Below the pieces are notes generated by a model. The model was given only the letters and a program-made list of their open reading frames with translations, ran no database searches and was not told the origin of the DNA. A program made the translations under genes and the position numbers. From assembly GCA_902463905.1 (NCBI GenBank), contig CABQHF010000150.1:1-5116 (forward strand): a stretch of 5,116 nt of DNA. The letters are read 5' to 3'. Positions 1 through 5,116 of this stretch are shown in pieces. The DNA comes from an uncultured Faecalibacterium sp. (GTDB taxonomy: Bacteria; Bacillota; Clostridia; Oscillospirales; Ruminococcaceae). The stretch's first letter is position 1. The number at the start of each line of letters is the position of its first letter.

Positions 1-1021
1 CGCTGCCGTCCGACAGGCGCTGCGGGCTGCTCTGGATGGTGCCCTTGCCCATGGTCGTGGTGCCCACCAGACGGGCGCCGTTCATGGTGCGCAGGCTGGC
101 GGCGAACAGCTCGGCCGCGCTGGCAGTGTTGCCGTTGACCAGACAGACGATGGGCAGGGTGACCTGGCTCTCGTCGTCGCTGCTGCCGATGACCGTGCGG
201 GCACCGTTCTTGTCCTCGGCATAGGCCACTGTGCCTTCCGGTGCGATCAGGTCGATGCAGCTGATCGCGTCATCCAGCACGCCACCGCCGTTATCGCGCA
301 GGTCAAACACCAGGCTGGCCGCACCATTGGCGCTCAGGGCGCGGATGGCGTAGTCCAGCTCACTGGGGGTGCTGCCGTCGAACTGGCGGATCCTGATGTA
401 ACCCACATCGCCCAGCATCTGGTAATCCACGGTGGTGCTGGTGTAGCCGGAGTGGGTCAGGTCGGCCGTATGGGAGACGGCCGACTTGTCCAGCCAGGTC
501 ACGGTGACGGTGGTGCCGGCCTCGCCCTGCAGGCGGGACTGCACCGCATCCACAGTGGTCAGGCTCTTCAGGTCGGTGTCGCCCACGGCGGTGATGTAGT
601 CACCCACCACGATGCCGGCCTCCTGCGCGGGGGAACCGTCGTACACCCTGGTCACCTTGGCGTAGCCGGTCTGATCCAGACCCAGTTCCACGCCGATGCC
701 CATGATGGTGCCGTTCTGCACGTTCATCAGCTCGGTGTAGGCGTTTGCAGTGTAATAGCGGGCGTACTTGTCGCCGGTGCCCAGCAGGTAGCCTGCGGTC
801 AGGCGGTCGTACAGGGTGTTTTCGTCGATGGTGTAGTAATCGTTGCTGCGGACATAGCGATCCACCTCTGCGATCTTGTTGTACATACTCTCCTTTTCCT
901 TGACGCTGCTGACCGTGCTGTCAAACAGACGCATAGCCACCAGCATGGTGATGGAAAAGGTGACAGTCATGGCAAGGATCACGATGGTGACCGCCATGCC
1001 GACGGAAATTTTGCGGTTCAT
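1..1021 (-). CDS. S41-family C-terminal processing protease (CtpA/Prc type), membrane-anchored, PDZ-containing; C-terminus cut by window edge
   Basis: Serine protease of the tail-specific/C-terminal-processing group, expected to act outside the cytoplasmic membrane on unfolded or tagged C-termini. The 340 visible residues begin with MNRKIS and a hydrophobic segment at about residues 8-30 (N-in signal anchor), then a short helical region. A PDZ domain spans about 105-185, with the GSPAQEAGI motif at 129-137. The catalytic domain follows, with the LRDNGGG motif at 241-247. The nucleophile is Ser301 in NGNTASAAE and the general base is Lys326 in GKGTIQ; the 25-residue spacing and Gln330 match the S41 Ser/Lys/Gln arrangement, so it looks active. 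The start is set by AGGGAGG about 7 nt upstream and by the family-like N-terminus. It lies 16 nt after the small membrane ORF and is probably last or late in the ftsEX operon. Family members usually have about 390-480 residues, so the end of the protein is missing here. It could be called ctpA or ctpB; the symbol cannot be settled from a partial protein. Confidence 0.95.
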   Translation of the reverse strand, partial: MNRKISVGMAVTIVILAMTVTFSITMLVAMRLFDSTVSSVKEKESMYNKIAEVDRYVRSNDYYTIDENTLYDRLTAGYLLGTGDKYARYYTANAYTELMNVQNGTIMGIGVELGLDQTGYAKVTRVYDGSPAQEAGIVVGDYITAVGDTDLKSLTTVDAVQSRLQGEAGTTVTVTWLDKSAVSHTADLTHSGYTSTTVDYQMLGDVGYIRIRQFDGSTPSELDYAIRALSANGAASLVFDLRDNGGGVLDDAISCIDLIAPEGTVAYAEDKNGARTVIGSSDDESQVTLPIVCLVNGNTASAAELFAASLRTMNGARLVGTTTMGKGTIQSSPQRLSDGS

Positions 1022-1028
1022 GTCGGTT

Positions 1029-1036
1029 CCCTCCCT
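1029..1036 (-). promoter_or_regulatory. Ribosome binding site of the S41 protease gene
   Basis: AGGGAGGG on the minus strand, ending 7 nt before the ATG at 1021. It sits between the stop of the 35-codon ORF (1038-1040) and the protease start, so it supports both the end of the small gene and this start. Confidence 0.75.
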
Positions 1037-1037
1037 G

Positions 1038-1145
1038 TCAGAACAGCAGCATCATCAAAATACTGCCCAGCAGCGAGAGCACGAACACCCCTGCCAGCAC
1101 AAGGCAGGCGATGCGCAGCATCCGCTTACGTTTTTGTTCGTTCAT
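1038..1145 (-). CDS. 35-residue single-span membrane miniprotein, function unknown
   Basis: A small gene in the 149-nt space between the M23 hydrolase and the S41 protease. It starts with ATG at 1145, runs 35 codons and stops with TGA. The protein begins MNEQKRKR, a strongly basic cytoplasmic N-terminus, and continues as one hydrophobic helix from about residue 11 to the end (…MMLLF). The predicted topology is N-in with almost nothing outside the membrane. Support for coding: AAGGAG lies 10 nt upstream of the ATG; the ORF begins 25 nt after the hydrolase stop and ends 16 nt before the protease start, so it fits the operon without overlap; and the positive-inside plus single-helix layout is that of a real membrane peptide. 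I do not recognise the family. The size and layout resemble Prli42-like Firmicutes miniproteins, but no stressosome gene is visible and I do not assign that role. It could also act as a small partner of FtsX or of the protease; that is inference only. Confidence 0.72.
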   Translation of the reverse strand: MNEQKRKRMLRIACLVLAGVFVLSLLGSILMMLLF

Positions 1146-1155
1146 AAAAACCAGA

Positions 1156-1161
1156 CTCCTT
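1156..1161 (-). promoter_or_regulatory. Ribosome binding site of the 35-aa membrane protein gene
   Basis: AAGGAG on the minus strand, 10 nt before the ATG at 1145 and just downstream of the M23 hydrolase stop (1171-1173). This is the main non-protein evidence that the tiny ORF is translated. Confidence 0.7.
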
Positions 1162-1170
1162 CACGATGGA

Positions 1171-2538
1171 TCAATTGTGCGGGAACGGGATGTAGCTGCG
1201 GGGGTTCACGGCGTTGGCCTTGCTGCCGCCCTTCCACACTTCCAGATGCAGGTGGTTGCCGGTGGAATTGCCGGTGCTGCCCACATAACCAATGAGCTCG
1301 CCCTGCTTGACGTACTTGCCGGCACTGGTGGCCACCGACTGCATGTGTCCGTACAGGGTGCTGTAGGTGTTGCCGTCCGACATTTTTCCGTGATAGATGA
1401 TAACATAGTTGCCGTAACCGCCGCTGGACCAGCCCGCCACCTGCACATAGCCGCTGGCGGCTGCGTAGATGGGGGTGCCTGCTCCGGCTGCCATGTCGAT
1501 GCCGGCGTGCAGCTTGTTCACGCCGGACACCGGGTTCTTGCGCCAGCCGTACTCACTGGAGATGCGGCTGTAGCTTTTCAGCGGGCAGGCAAAGCCGGTA
1601 AAACTCAGCTGCGGCTGGCTGGAGGCAGCCGCAGCGATCAGCTTCTGGATCTGCTTCTTGACGGCCTCGTAGTTCAGCTCGTCCGACTCGATGGCGGCCT
1701 GTGCGGCAGCCTGGGCCTTCTGGGCATCGGCTGCCGACATCTGGGCTGCCGAGATGCTGCTGTTCAGTTCGCTCTGCTTGGACTGCATCTGGCTGTTCTG
1801 GGCATCCAGATCCGACTTCTTGCTCTGCAGGTCGGCCTTCTGGCTCACCAGCTCGGCACGGTCGCTCTCCAGCTCGGTCTTGTCGGCTTCCAGCCCTGCC
1901 TTGGCGGCCTTCATGTCATCCATGATCTCGGTGTCCTTCACCGAGATATCCTGCATGACCTCGTTGAAGGTCAGCAGCTCGTACAGATCGTTCACCGCGC
2001 TGAGCATGGCCACGCTGCCGCCGTCCCGCAGCTCCTGCATGGCGGCCATGTGCTTTTTGAAATCGCTCCACTGATCCTGGATCTCGGCCTCTTTTTCCTC
2101 GATCTGGGTCTCTTTTTCGGAGATCTCGGCCTCCTTGGCGCTGATCTCCTGCTCCTTCTGGCCGATGCTGTTCTGCACCGAAGCGATCTGCCCGCTGAGC
2201 ACGCTGATCTGATCCTGAATGACGCTGACGCGCTCCTTCAGCTCACTTTCCAGCGCCTTGGCGGCAGATTCCTTTTTCTTGGCATCGCTCAGCTCTTTTT
2301 TATGCTGTGTGATGGACTGCGACAGCTTGTCCAGCTTGTTCTGCAGGCTGGACATACTGCTGCTGCTCGTAGCAGCCGAGGCCGGGTAGACCGTGGCGGT
2401 CACCAACAGGCAGACACAGGCCAGACACAGGCTCACCGCACGCACCACGCGGGTGCGGGGGCTTTCCGGCCGGGCATGGCGGGCAGCGTAGCCCGGTGCC
2501 TTGAGCCGGAAAGGTTTTGCGTGCATTGCTTTTTTCAT
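1171..2538 (-). CDS. Secreted coiled-coil M23 (LytM-type) peptidoglycan metalloendopeptidase, predicted FtsEX effector
   Basis: Extracytoplasmic cell-wall hydrolase of 455 residues. Order: a long basic N-terminus (1-33); a hydrophobic core about 34-50 ending in an ASA|A signal-peptidase-like site near residue 55; a long antiparallel coiled coil about 62-303; a short linker; the M23 domain about 323-455. The coil is interrupted at about 165-198 by a non-heptad stretch (RDGGSVAMLSAVNDLYELL) resembling the helical tip of CwlO/PcsB/EnvC coiled coils. All expected M23 residues are present: His344 and Asp348 (HAGID), His398 (LYGHM), His429 and His431 (HLHLE), so it should bind zinc and cut peptide crosslinks. 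The start at 2538 is chosen because AAAGGAG lies 6 nt upstream. An in-frame ATG at 2562 overlaps the ftsX stop and would add 8 residues, but fits the SD poorly. The gene begins 16 nt after ftsX. Known relatives (EnvC, PcsB, CwlO) are controlled by FtsX through the coiled coil; that role is inferred here from position and architecture. It could be called EnvC-like, but EnvC itself lacks the zinc site. Confidence 0.95.
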   Translation of the reverse strand: MKKAMHAKPFRLKAPGYAARHARPESPRTRVVRAVSLCLACVCLLVTATVYPASAATSSSSMSSLQNKLDKLSQSITQHKKELSDAKKKESAAKALESELKERVSVIQDQISVLSGQIASVQNSIGQKEQEISAKEAEISEKETQIEEKEAEIQDQWSDFKKHMAAMQELRDGGSVAMLSAVNDLYELLTFNEVMQDISVKDTEIMDDMKAAKAGLEADKTELESDRAELVSQKADLQSKKSDLDAQNSQMQSKQSELNSSISAAQMSAADAQKAQAAAQAAIESDELNYEAVKKQIQKLIAAAASSQPQLSFTGFACPLKSYSRISSEYGWRKNPVSGVNKLHAGIDMAAGAGTPIYAAASGYVQVAGWSSGGYGNYVIIYHGKMSDGNTYSTLYGHMQSVATSAGKYVKQGELIGYVGSTGNSTGNHLHLEVWKGGSKANAVNPRSYIPFPHN

Positions 2539-2544
2539 GGACGT

Positions 2545-2551
2545 CTCCTTT
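2545..2551 (-). promoter_or_regulatory. Ribosome binding site deciding the M23 hydrolase start
   Basis: AAAGGAG on the minus strand, 6 nt before the ATG at 2538, in the gap after the ftsX stop. It favours the 2538 start (protein MKKAMH…) over the in-frame ATG at 2562 inside the ftsX end. Confidence 0.8.
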
Positions 2552-2554
2552 CGG

Positions 2555-3460
2555 TCAGACATTCAGATGCTTGCGGATGGAGAACATACTGCCCAGGCCG
2601 CCCACCAGGGCACCGCCCGCCAGGCTGTAGGTGAGGATGGTGGGCCAGACATTGGCCACCGGCACCAAGGCACGGCCCATGATCATCTGCCACAGGCCGC
2701 CCAGCGTACCGGCCGCGCTGACGGTATAGGAATAGGCTGCCACGCTCACACCGGCGGTCAGTGCACCGGAGATCAGGCCTATGGTCAGGCCCTCAATGAC
2801 GAAGGGCAGCGTGACCAGTGCATTCGTGGCGCCCACATATTTCATGATCTCGATCTCGCGCCGACGGGCAAACACGCTCAGACGGATGGTGCTGCCCACG
2901 GTGATGATGCTGACGACCATCAGCACCAGCACGATGAGCCGCCCGCCCTTGGTCACGGCCTGCTGCACCTGCACAAAGACATTGGTCATCTCCACCGGGG
3001 CGGTCACGCTGTACACGCCCGGGATTGCCTGCATCTTTTTGCTCATCCTGTCCATCTTGCTCAGATCCGAGATGGAGACGCGGTAGTTTGCCTTGAAGGG
3101 GTTATCTGTTTCAAATTCATCCCACAGGGAGGAATAATCCTCCATGTAGCCGCGGTAGGTGTCCAGCACATCCTGCTTGGACACATACTGCACACTGCTC
3201 ACGCCGTCCATGGCGGACAGCTTTTCACCCACTTCGGCAGCGGTGGCGTCATCACAGTCAGGATCCAGATAGACCACCGTCTCGTTCTGGCTGCCCAGAT
3301 AGGACACCATGCTGTCCACATTCACCTCGGCCAGGCTGGCAAAGGTGTTCAGGGTCATACACACGCTCAACGATGCGATGCAGGCGATGGTCATGGCCCA
3401 GTGCTTGCCCAGGTTGCGGATGCCGCGCCGGGTCAGGAAGAAAAAGGTCGAGATCCTCAT
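2555..3460 (-). CDS. ftsX: Cell division ABC-type transporter-like membrane protein FtsX
   Basis: Integral membrane partner of FtsE. The FtsEX complex does not transport a known substrate; it passes ATP-driven conformational change to a cell-wall hydrolase or its activator. The 301 residues show the family layout: cytoplasmic N-terminus with a basic patch (RRGIRNLGKHW, 11-21), TM1 about 22-44, an extracellular domain about 45-170 containing the NPFKANYRV motif (120-128), then TM2 about 173-193, a cytoplasmic loop with the hallmark RRREIEIMKYVGATN (199-213), TM3 about 219-245 and TM4 about 271-292. Length and topology are normal for Gram-positive FtsX. The ATG overlaps the ftsE stop as ATGA, so translation is probably coupled, and a strong AAAAGGAGG lies 10 nt upstream inside the end of ftsE. 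The M23 hydrolase follows 16 nt later, and its coiled coil is the expected partner of the extracellular domain. Confidence 0.97.
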   Translation of the reverse strand: MRISTFFFLTRRGIRNLGKHWAMTIACIASLSVCMTLNTFASLAEVNVDSMVSYLGSQNETVVYLDPDCDDATAAEVGEKLSAMDGVSSVQYVSKQDVLDTYRGYMEDYSSLWDEFETDNPFKANYRVSISDLSKMDRMSKKMQAIPGVYSVTAPVEMTNVFVQVQQAVTKGGRLIVLVLMVVSIITVGSTIRLSVFARRREIEIMKYVGATNALVTLPFVIEGLTIGLISGALTAGVSVAAYSYTVSAAGTLGGLWQMIMGRALVPVANVWPTILTYSLAGGALVGGLGSMFSIRKHLNV

Positions 3461-4230
3461 ACGGTTGCCGCCTCCTTTTCTTCTTCAGGTTCATCGTCCA
3501 CCGGTTCGGTGAGTTCCGTCCACTCTCCCGATGCGGCGCTGCGGGCGGCGATGGCTTCGGGGTCGGCGGGGATATCCGAGATGATCCTGCCGTTTTTCAG
3601 GGTGACCACCCGCTGATGGAAGCGGTGCACCAGTTCATGCTCGTGGGTGACCACCAGCACGGTGATGCCGGTCTGGCTCACCCGCTCCAACAGCTCCATC
3701 ATTTCCAGGCTCAGTTCCGGGTCGATGTTGCCGGTGGGTTCGTCGGCGATCACCAGTTTGGGGCTGTGCGCCAGGGCGCGGGCCACGGCCACGCGCTGCT
3801 GCTCACCGCCGGACAGGGTGTCCGGGTAGGCTTTGGCCTTGTCTTCCAGATGCACCAGCTCCAGCATGTACTCCACCCGTTCCCGGATGACACTGCGCTT
3901 GACATTGGTCACATGCATGGCAAAGGCGATGTTCTCATACACCGTCATGGAAGGGATGAGGCGGAAATCCTGGAAGATGATGCCCATCTGACGGCGCAGA
4001 TAGGGGATCTTGTGGCGGCGCAGGTGGGCAACGTCCTTGCCCAGCACCGTCACCTTACCGGAAGTGGGCAGTTCCTCGCGCAGGATCAGCTTGAGCAGTG
4101 TGGATTTGCCTGCGCCGGAATGCCCCAGCAGAAAGACGAACTCGCCATCATCCACATGGAGGTTGATATCCTCCAGGGCCAGGCATCCGCCTTTTTTGTA
4201 CTCTTTGGAGACATGTTCAAAATCGATCAT
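3457..4230 (-). CDS. ftsE: Cell division ATP-binding protein FtsE
   Basis: Cytoplasmic ABC ATPase that drives FtsX. Of its 257 residues, the first 220 or so are a complete nucleotide-binding domain: Walker A GHSGAGKST (36-44), Q-loop Gln87 in FQDFRL, signature LSGGE (139-143) followed by QQRVAVARAL, Walker B LVIADEP with Glu164, D-loop NID (168-170) and H-loop His196. The start at 4230 gives the family N-terminus MIDFEHVSKEY; upstream in-frame starts would add about 30 unrelated residues and run into the terminator. The AGGAG before this ATG has a long 13-nt spacer. The protein has an acidic, low-complexity C-terminal tail (about 221-257, ending EEEKEAATV) not found in the roughly 222-228-residue E. 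coli and B. subtilis proteins. The last codons of this tail also form the Shine-Dalgarno of ftsX. The stop overlaps the ftsX start by 4 nt. It is first in its operon, after a terminator and a structured leader. Confidence 0.97.
   Translation of the reverse strand: MIDFEHVSKEYKKGGCLALEDINLHVDDGEFVFLLGHSGAGKSTLLKLILREELPTSGKVTVLGKDVAHLRRHKIPYLRRQMGIIFQDFRLIPSMTVYENIAFAMHVTNVKRSVIRERVEYMLELVHLEDKAKAYPDTLSGGEQQRVAVARALAHSPKLVIADEPTGNIDPELSLEMMELLERVSQTGITVLVVTHEHELVHRFHQRVVTLKNGRIISDIPADPEAIAARSAASGEWTELTEPVDDEPEEEKEAATV
3471..3479 (-). promoter_or_regulatory. Ribosome binding site of ftsX, embedded in the ftsE tail
   Basis: AAAAGGAGG on the minus strand, 10 nt before the ftsX ATG at 3460. It is encoded by the Glu-Lys-Glu codons near the FtsE C-terminus, so the FtsE tail and ftsX translation initiation share the same bases. 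Confidence 0.8.
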
Positions 4231-4247
4231 GGAACGCTTTATACTCC

Positions 4248-4273
4248 TGACATCAAAGTTTTTTTGATGGTCA
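4248..4273 (-). repeat. Inverted repeat/hairpin next to the ftsE ribosome binding site
   Basis: CATCAAA (4251-4257) and TTTGATG (4263-4269) form a perfect 7-bp stem with a 5-nt loop. It extends to TGAC/GTCA at the outer ends with one extra G, making an arm of about 10 bp. In the transcript the 3' arm runs straight into GGAG of the ftsE Shine-Dalgarno. It could be an RNA hairpin affecting ribosome access or a DNA operator. It is not a terminator on the minus strand, because no T run follows the stem. Confidence 0.55.
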
Positions 4274-4278
4274 TGACC
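4269..4278. repeat. Perfect 10-bp palindrome GGTCATGACC upstream of ftsE
   Basis: GGTCATGACC equals its own reverse complement. It abuts and slightly overlaps the outer arm of the neighbouring inverted repeat. It may be a dimeric repressor or activator site, but a 10-bp palindrome can occur by chance and no regulator is known for it. Confidence 0.35.
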
Positions 4279-4318
4279 CTGTTTGCTCGTTCTGCCCGCA
4301 GGGGTCTTATCCACAGGC

Positions 4319-4357
4319 AAAAAGAACCGGCCAGCATCGTGGTCGAGCGGCCGGTTC
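4319..4357 (-). terminator. Rho-independent terminator of the CdaR/PucR-family regulator gene
   Basis: On the minus strand GAACCGGCC pairs with GGCCGGTTC (4349-4357 with 4324-4332), a perfect 9-bp GC-rich stem. The 16-nt loop contains a smaller TCG/CGA pairing, and five T follow directly (4319-4323). It lies 34 nt after the regulator stop, as expected, and separates that gene from the ftsE operon. Confidence 0.85.
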
Positions 4358-4391
4358 CAGCGCCGTCAGGGTGCCCTGTGCGGCAGTTGCA

Positions 4392-5116
4392 TCAATATTT
4401 GGCCGGGTTGTTGGACAGGTACTTCTTGACCATCAGTGCTACCTTAAACACGATAGCGTCATCGAACTCGCGCAGATCCAGGCCGGTCAGCTTTTTGATC
4501 TTTTCCAGACGATACACCAGCGTATTGCGGTGCACGAACAGGCCGCGGCTGGTTTCCGAAACGTTCAGGTTGTTCTCGAAGAAGCGCTGGATGGTGAACA
4601 GGGTCTCCTGATCCAGGCTCTCGATGCTGCCCTGCTTGAACACCTCACGCAGGAACATCTCGCACACGGTGGTGGGCAGCTGGTAGATCAGGCGGGCGAT
4701 ACCGAGGTTATCGTAGCGGATGATCTGCTTCTCGGTGTCGAACACCTTGCTCACTTCCATGGCGATCTGGGCCTCCTTGAAGGAGGTGGCCAGATCCTTC
4801 ACATTGGAGATGGGGGTGCCGATGCCGACCACAGCCTTGATGTAGTGCTCGCCGGACAGGGTATCCACGATGCTGGCGGCCAGCTTTTCCATATCGGTGC
4901 GGTCGATGCCCTTGCGGATCTCCTTGACCAGCACGGTATCCGTCTCGCTGATGTTGAACACAAAGTCCTTCTGCTTATCGGGGAACAGGCTGCTGACCAC
5001 ATCGTAGGCGGAGATATCGCCGCCGCTGGTCACGCGCACGATGAACACCACGCGGGAAACGTCGGTGGCAAAGTGCAGCTCGCGGGCCTTGGCGTAGATA
5101 TCGCCGGGCAGGATGT
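4392..5116 (-). CDS. CdaR/PucR-family transcriptional regulator, C-terminal part; 5' end beyond the window
   Basis: The frame is open to the window edge and 240 residues are visible. A GTG at 5051 is not the start: upstream codons continue in frame as a family-like sequence (ILPGDIYAKARELHF…). The visible protein has a CdaR-type GGDEF-like sensory region in its first half (including VVGIGTPISNVKDLATSFKEA) and a C-terminal PucR-type helix-turn-helix at about 4424-4583, with the hallmark VHRNTLVYRLEKIKKLTGLDLR and a final helix rich in FKVALMVKKYL. Full members have about 370-400 residues, so roughly the first third is missing. Family members usually respond to small metabolites such as sugar diacids or purine-related compounds; no ligand can be read here. 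It is followed by a terminator and then ftsE. Whether it regulates the ftsEX operon is unknown; similar genes sit beside ftsEX in other Clostridia, from memory. Confidence 0.9.
   Translation of the reverse strand, partial: ILPGDIYAKARELHFATDVSRVVFIVRVTSGGDISAYDVVSSLFPDKQKDFVFNISETDTVLVKEIRKGIDRTDMEKLAASIVDTLSGEHYIKAVVGIGTPISNVKDLATSFKEAQIAMEVSKVFDTEKQIIRYDNLGIARLIYQLPTTVCEMFLREVFKQGSIESLDQETLFTIQRFFENNLNVSETSRGLFVHRNTLVYRLEKIKKLTGLDLREFDDAIVFKVALMVKKYLSNNPAKY

Larger units (their letters stand above)
4231..4318 (-). promoter_or_regulatory. ftsE leader/control region between the upstream terminator and ftsE
   Basis: This 88-nt stretch should hold the ftsE operon promoter, because a terminator precedes it. 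No convincing -35/-10 pair is visible. The only good -10-like hexamer is TATAAA (4238-4243), in the spacer between AGGAG (4244-4248) and the ATG, and it has no recognisable -35 at 16-18 nt. A weak alternative, GATAAG near 4310, has only a poor -35 inside the terminator. Two symmetric elements (listed separately) lie in the middle. The operon may instead depend partly on readthrough from the regulator gene. Confidence 0.4.

Noticed and set aside
452..1147. 231-codon plus-strand open frame, with a 139-codon one at 876-1295
   Set aside because: Antisense shadow of the S41 protease and the small membrane ORF; the His/Gly/Val-rich composition has no domain or ribosome site support.
2539..2562. Upstream ATG at 2562 as the M23 hydrolase start
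   Set aside because: It overlaps the ftsX stop and lacks a well-placed Shine-Dalgarno, whereas AAAGGAG sits 6 nt before the ATG at 2538. Coupled initiation at 2562 is not fully excluded.
1111..2634. 507-codon plus-strand open frame, and similar plus-strand frames at 2501-3616 and 3373-4611
   Set aside because: They are antisense to clear M23, ftsX and ftsE genes, are rich in His, Gly, Ala and Gln as expected from GC-biased complementary codons, have no recognisable domain, and overlap one another.
4251..4269. CATCAAA/TTTGATG hairpin as a second terminator
   Set aside because: On the minus strand the A run is in the loop and no T run follows; the stem is AT-rich and next to the ftsE ribosome site, so a leader or operator role is more plausible.
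4231..4320. N-terminal extension of FtsE from a TTG at 4320
   Set aside because: It adds 30 residues without family similarity and would start within the T run of the upstream terminator; the MIDFEHVSKEY start at 4230 fits the family.
5049..5051. GTG at 5051 as the start of the regulator
   Set aside because: The frame continues upstream to the window edge with family-like sequence, so the true start is outside the window.

Overview
The window reads as one chromosomal locus of a moderately GC-rich Gram-positive anaerobe. The order ftsE, ftsX, coiled-coil M23 hydrolase, S41 protease, with a CdaR/PucR-type regulator upstream, is typical of Clostridia. Together with the strong G/C bias at third codon positions it suggests an Oscillospiraceae/Ruminococcaceae-like gut bacterium (Faecalibacterium or Subdoligranulum type). 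The genus is inferred from memory of gene order and composition; no search was run.

All genes lie on the minus strand, so they are read from right to left. From 5116 down to 4392 is the C-terminal part of a CdaR/PucR-family regulator, cut by the window edge. It ends in a clear Rho-independent terminator (4319-4357). A short control region (4231-4318) follows, with a near-perfect inverted repeat next to the ftsE ribosome site and a 10-bp palindrome. Then come ftsE (4230-3457), ftsX (3460-2555, ATGA overlap), a secreted coiled-coil M23 metallopeptidase (2538-1171), an unlisted 35-residue single-span membrane protein (1145-1038), and an S41 C-terminal-processing protease with a PDZ domain (1021 to beyond position 1). 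The gaps of -4, 16, 25 and 16 nt, each with a Shine-Dalgarno sequence, argue for one operon of five genes.

The likely joint role is controlled peptidoglycan hydrolysis during division or elongation. FtsE hydrolyses ATP inside the cell, and FtsX passes the change through the membrane to the helical-hairpin coiled coil of the M23 enzyme, which cuts peptide crosslinks. The S41 protease may trim or degrade extracytoplasmic proteins, perhaps the hydrolase itself. This is a known type of system. The less expected parts are the 35-aa membrane protein inside the operon, the fully conserved zinc site in the hydrolase (unlike the degenerate EnvC/NlpD activators), and the structured leader before ftsE. 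The long plus-strand open frames are antisense shadows of these genes. I found no mobile element, CRISPR array, tRNA or rRNA.
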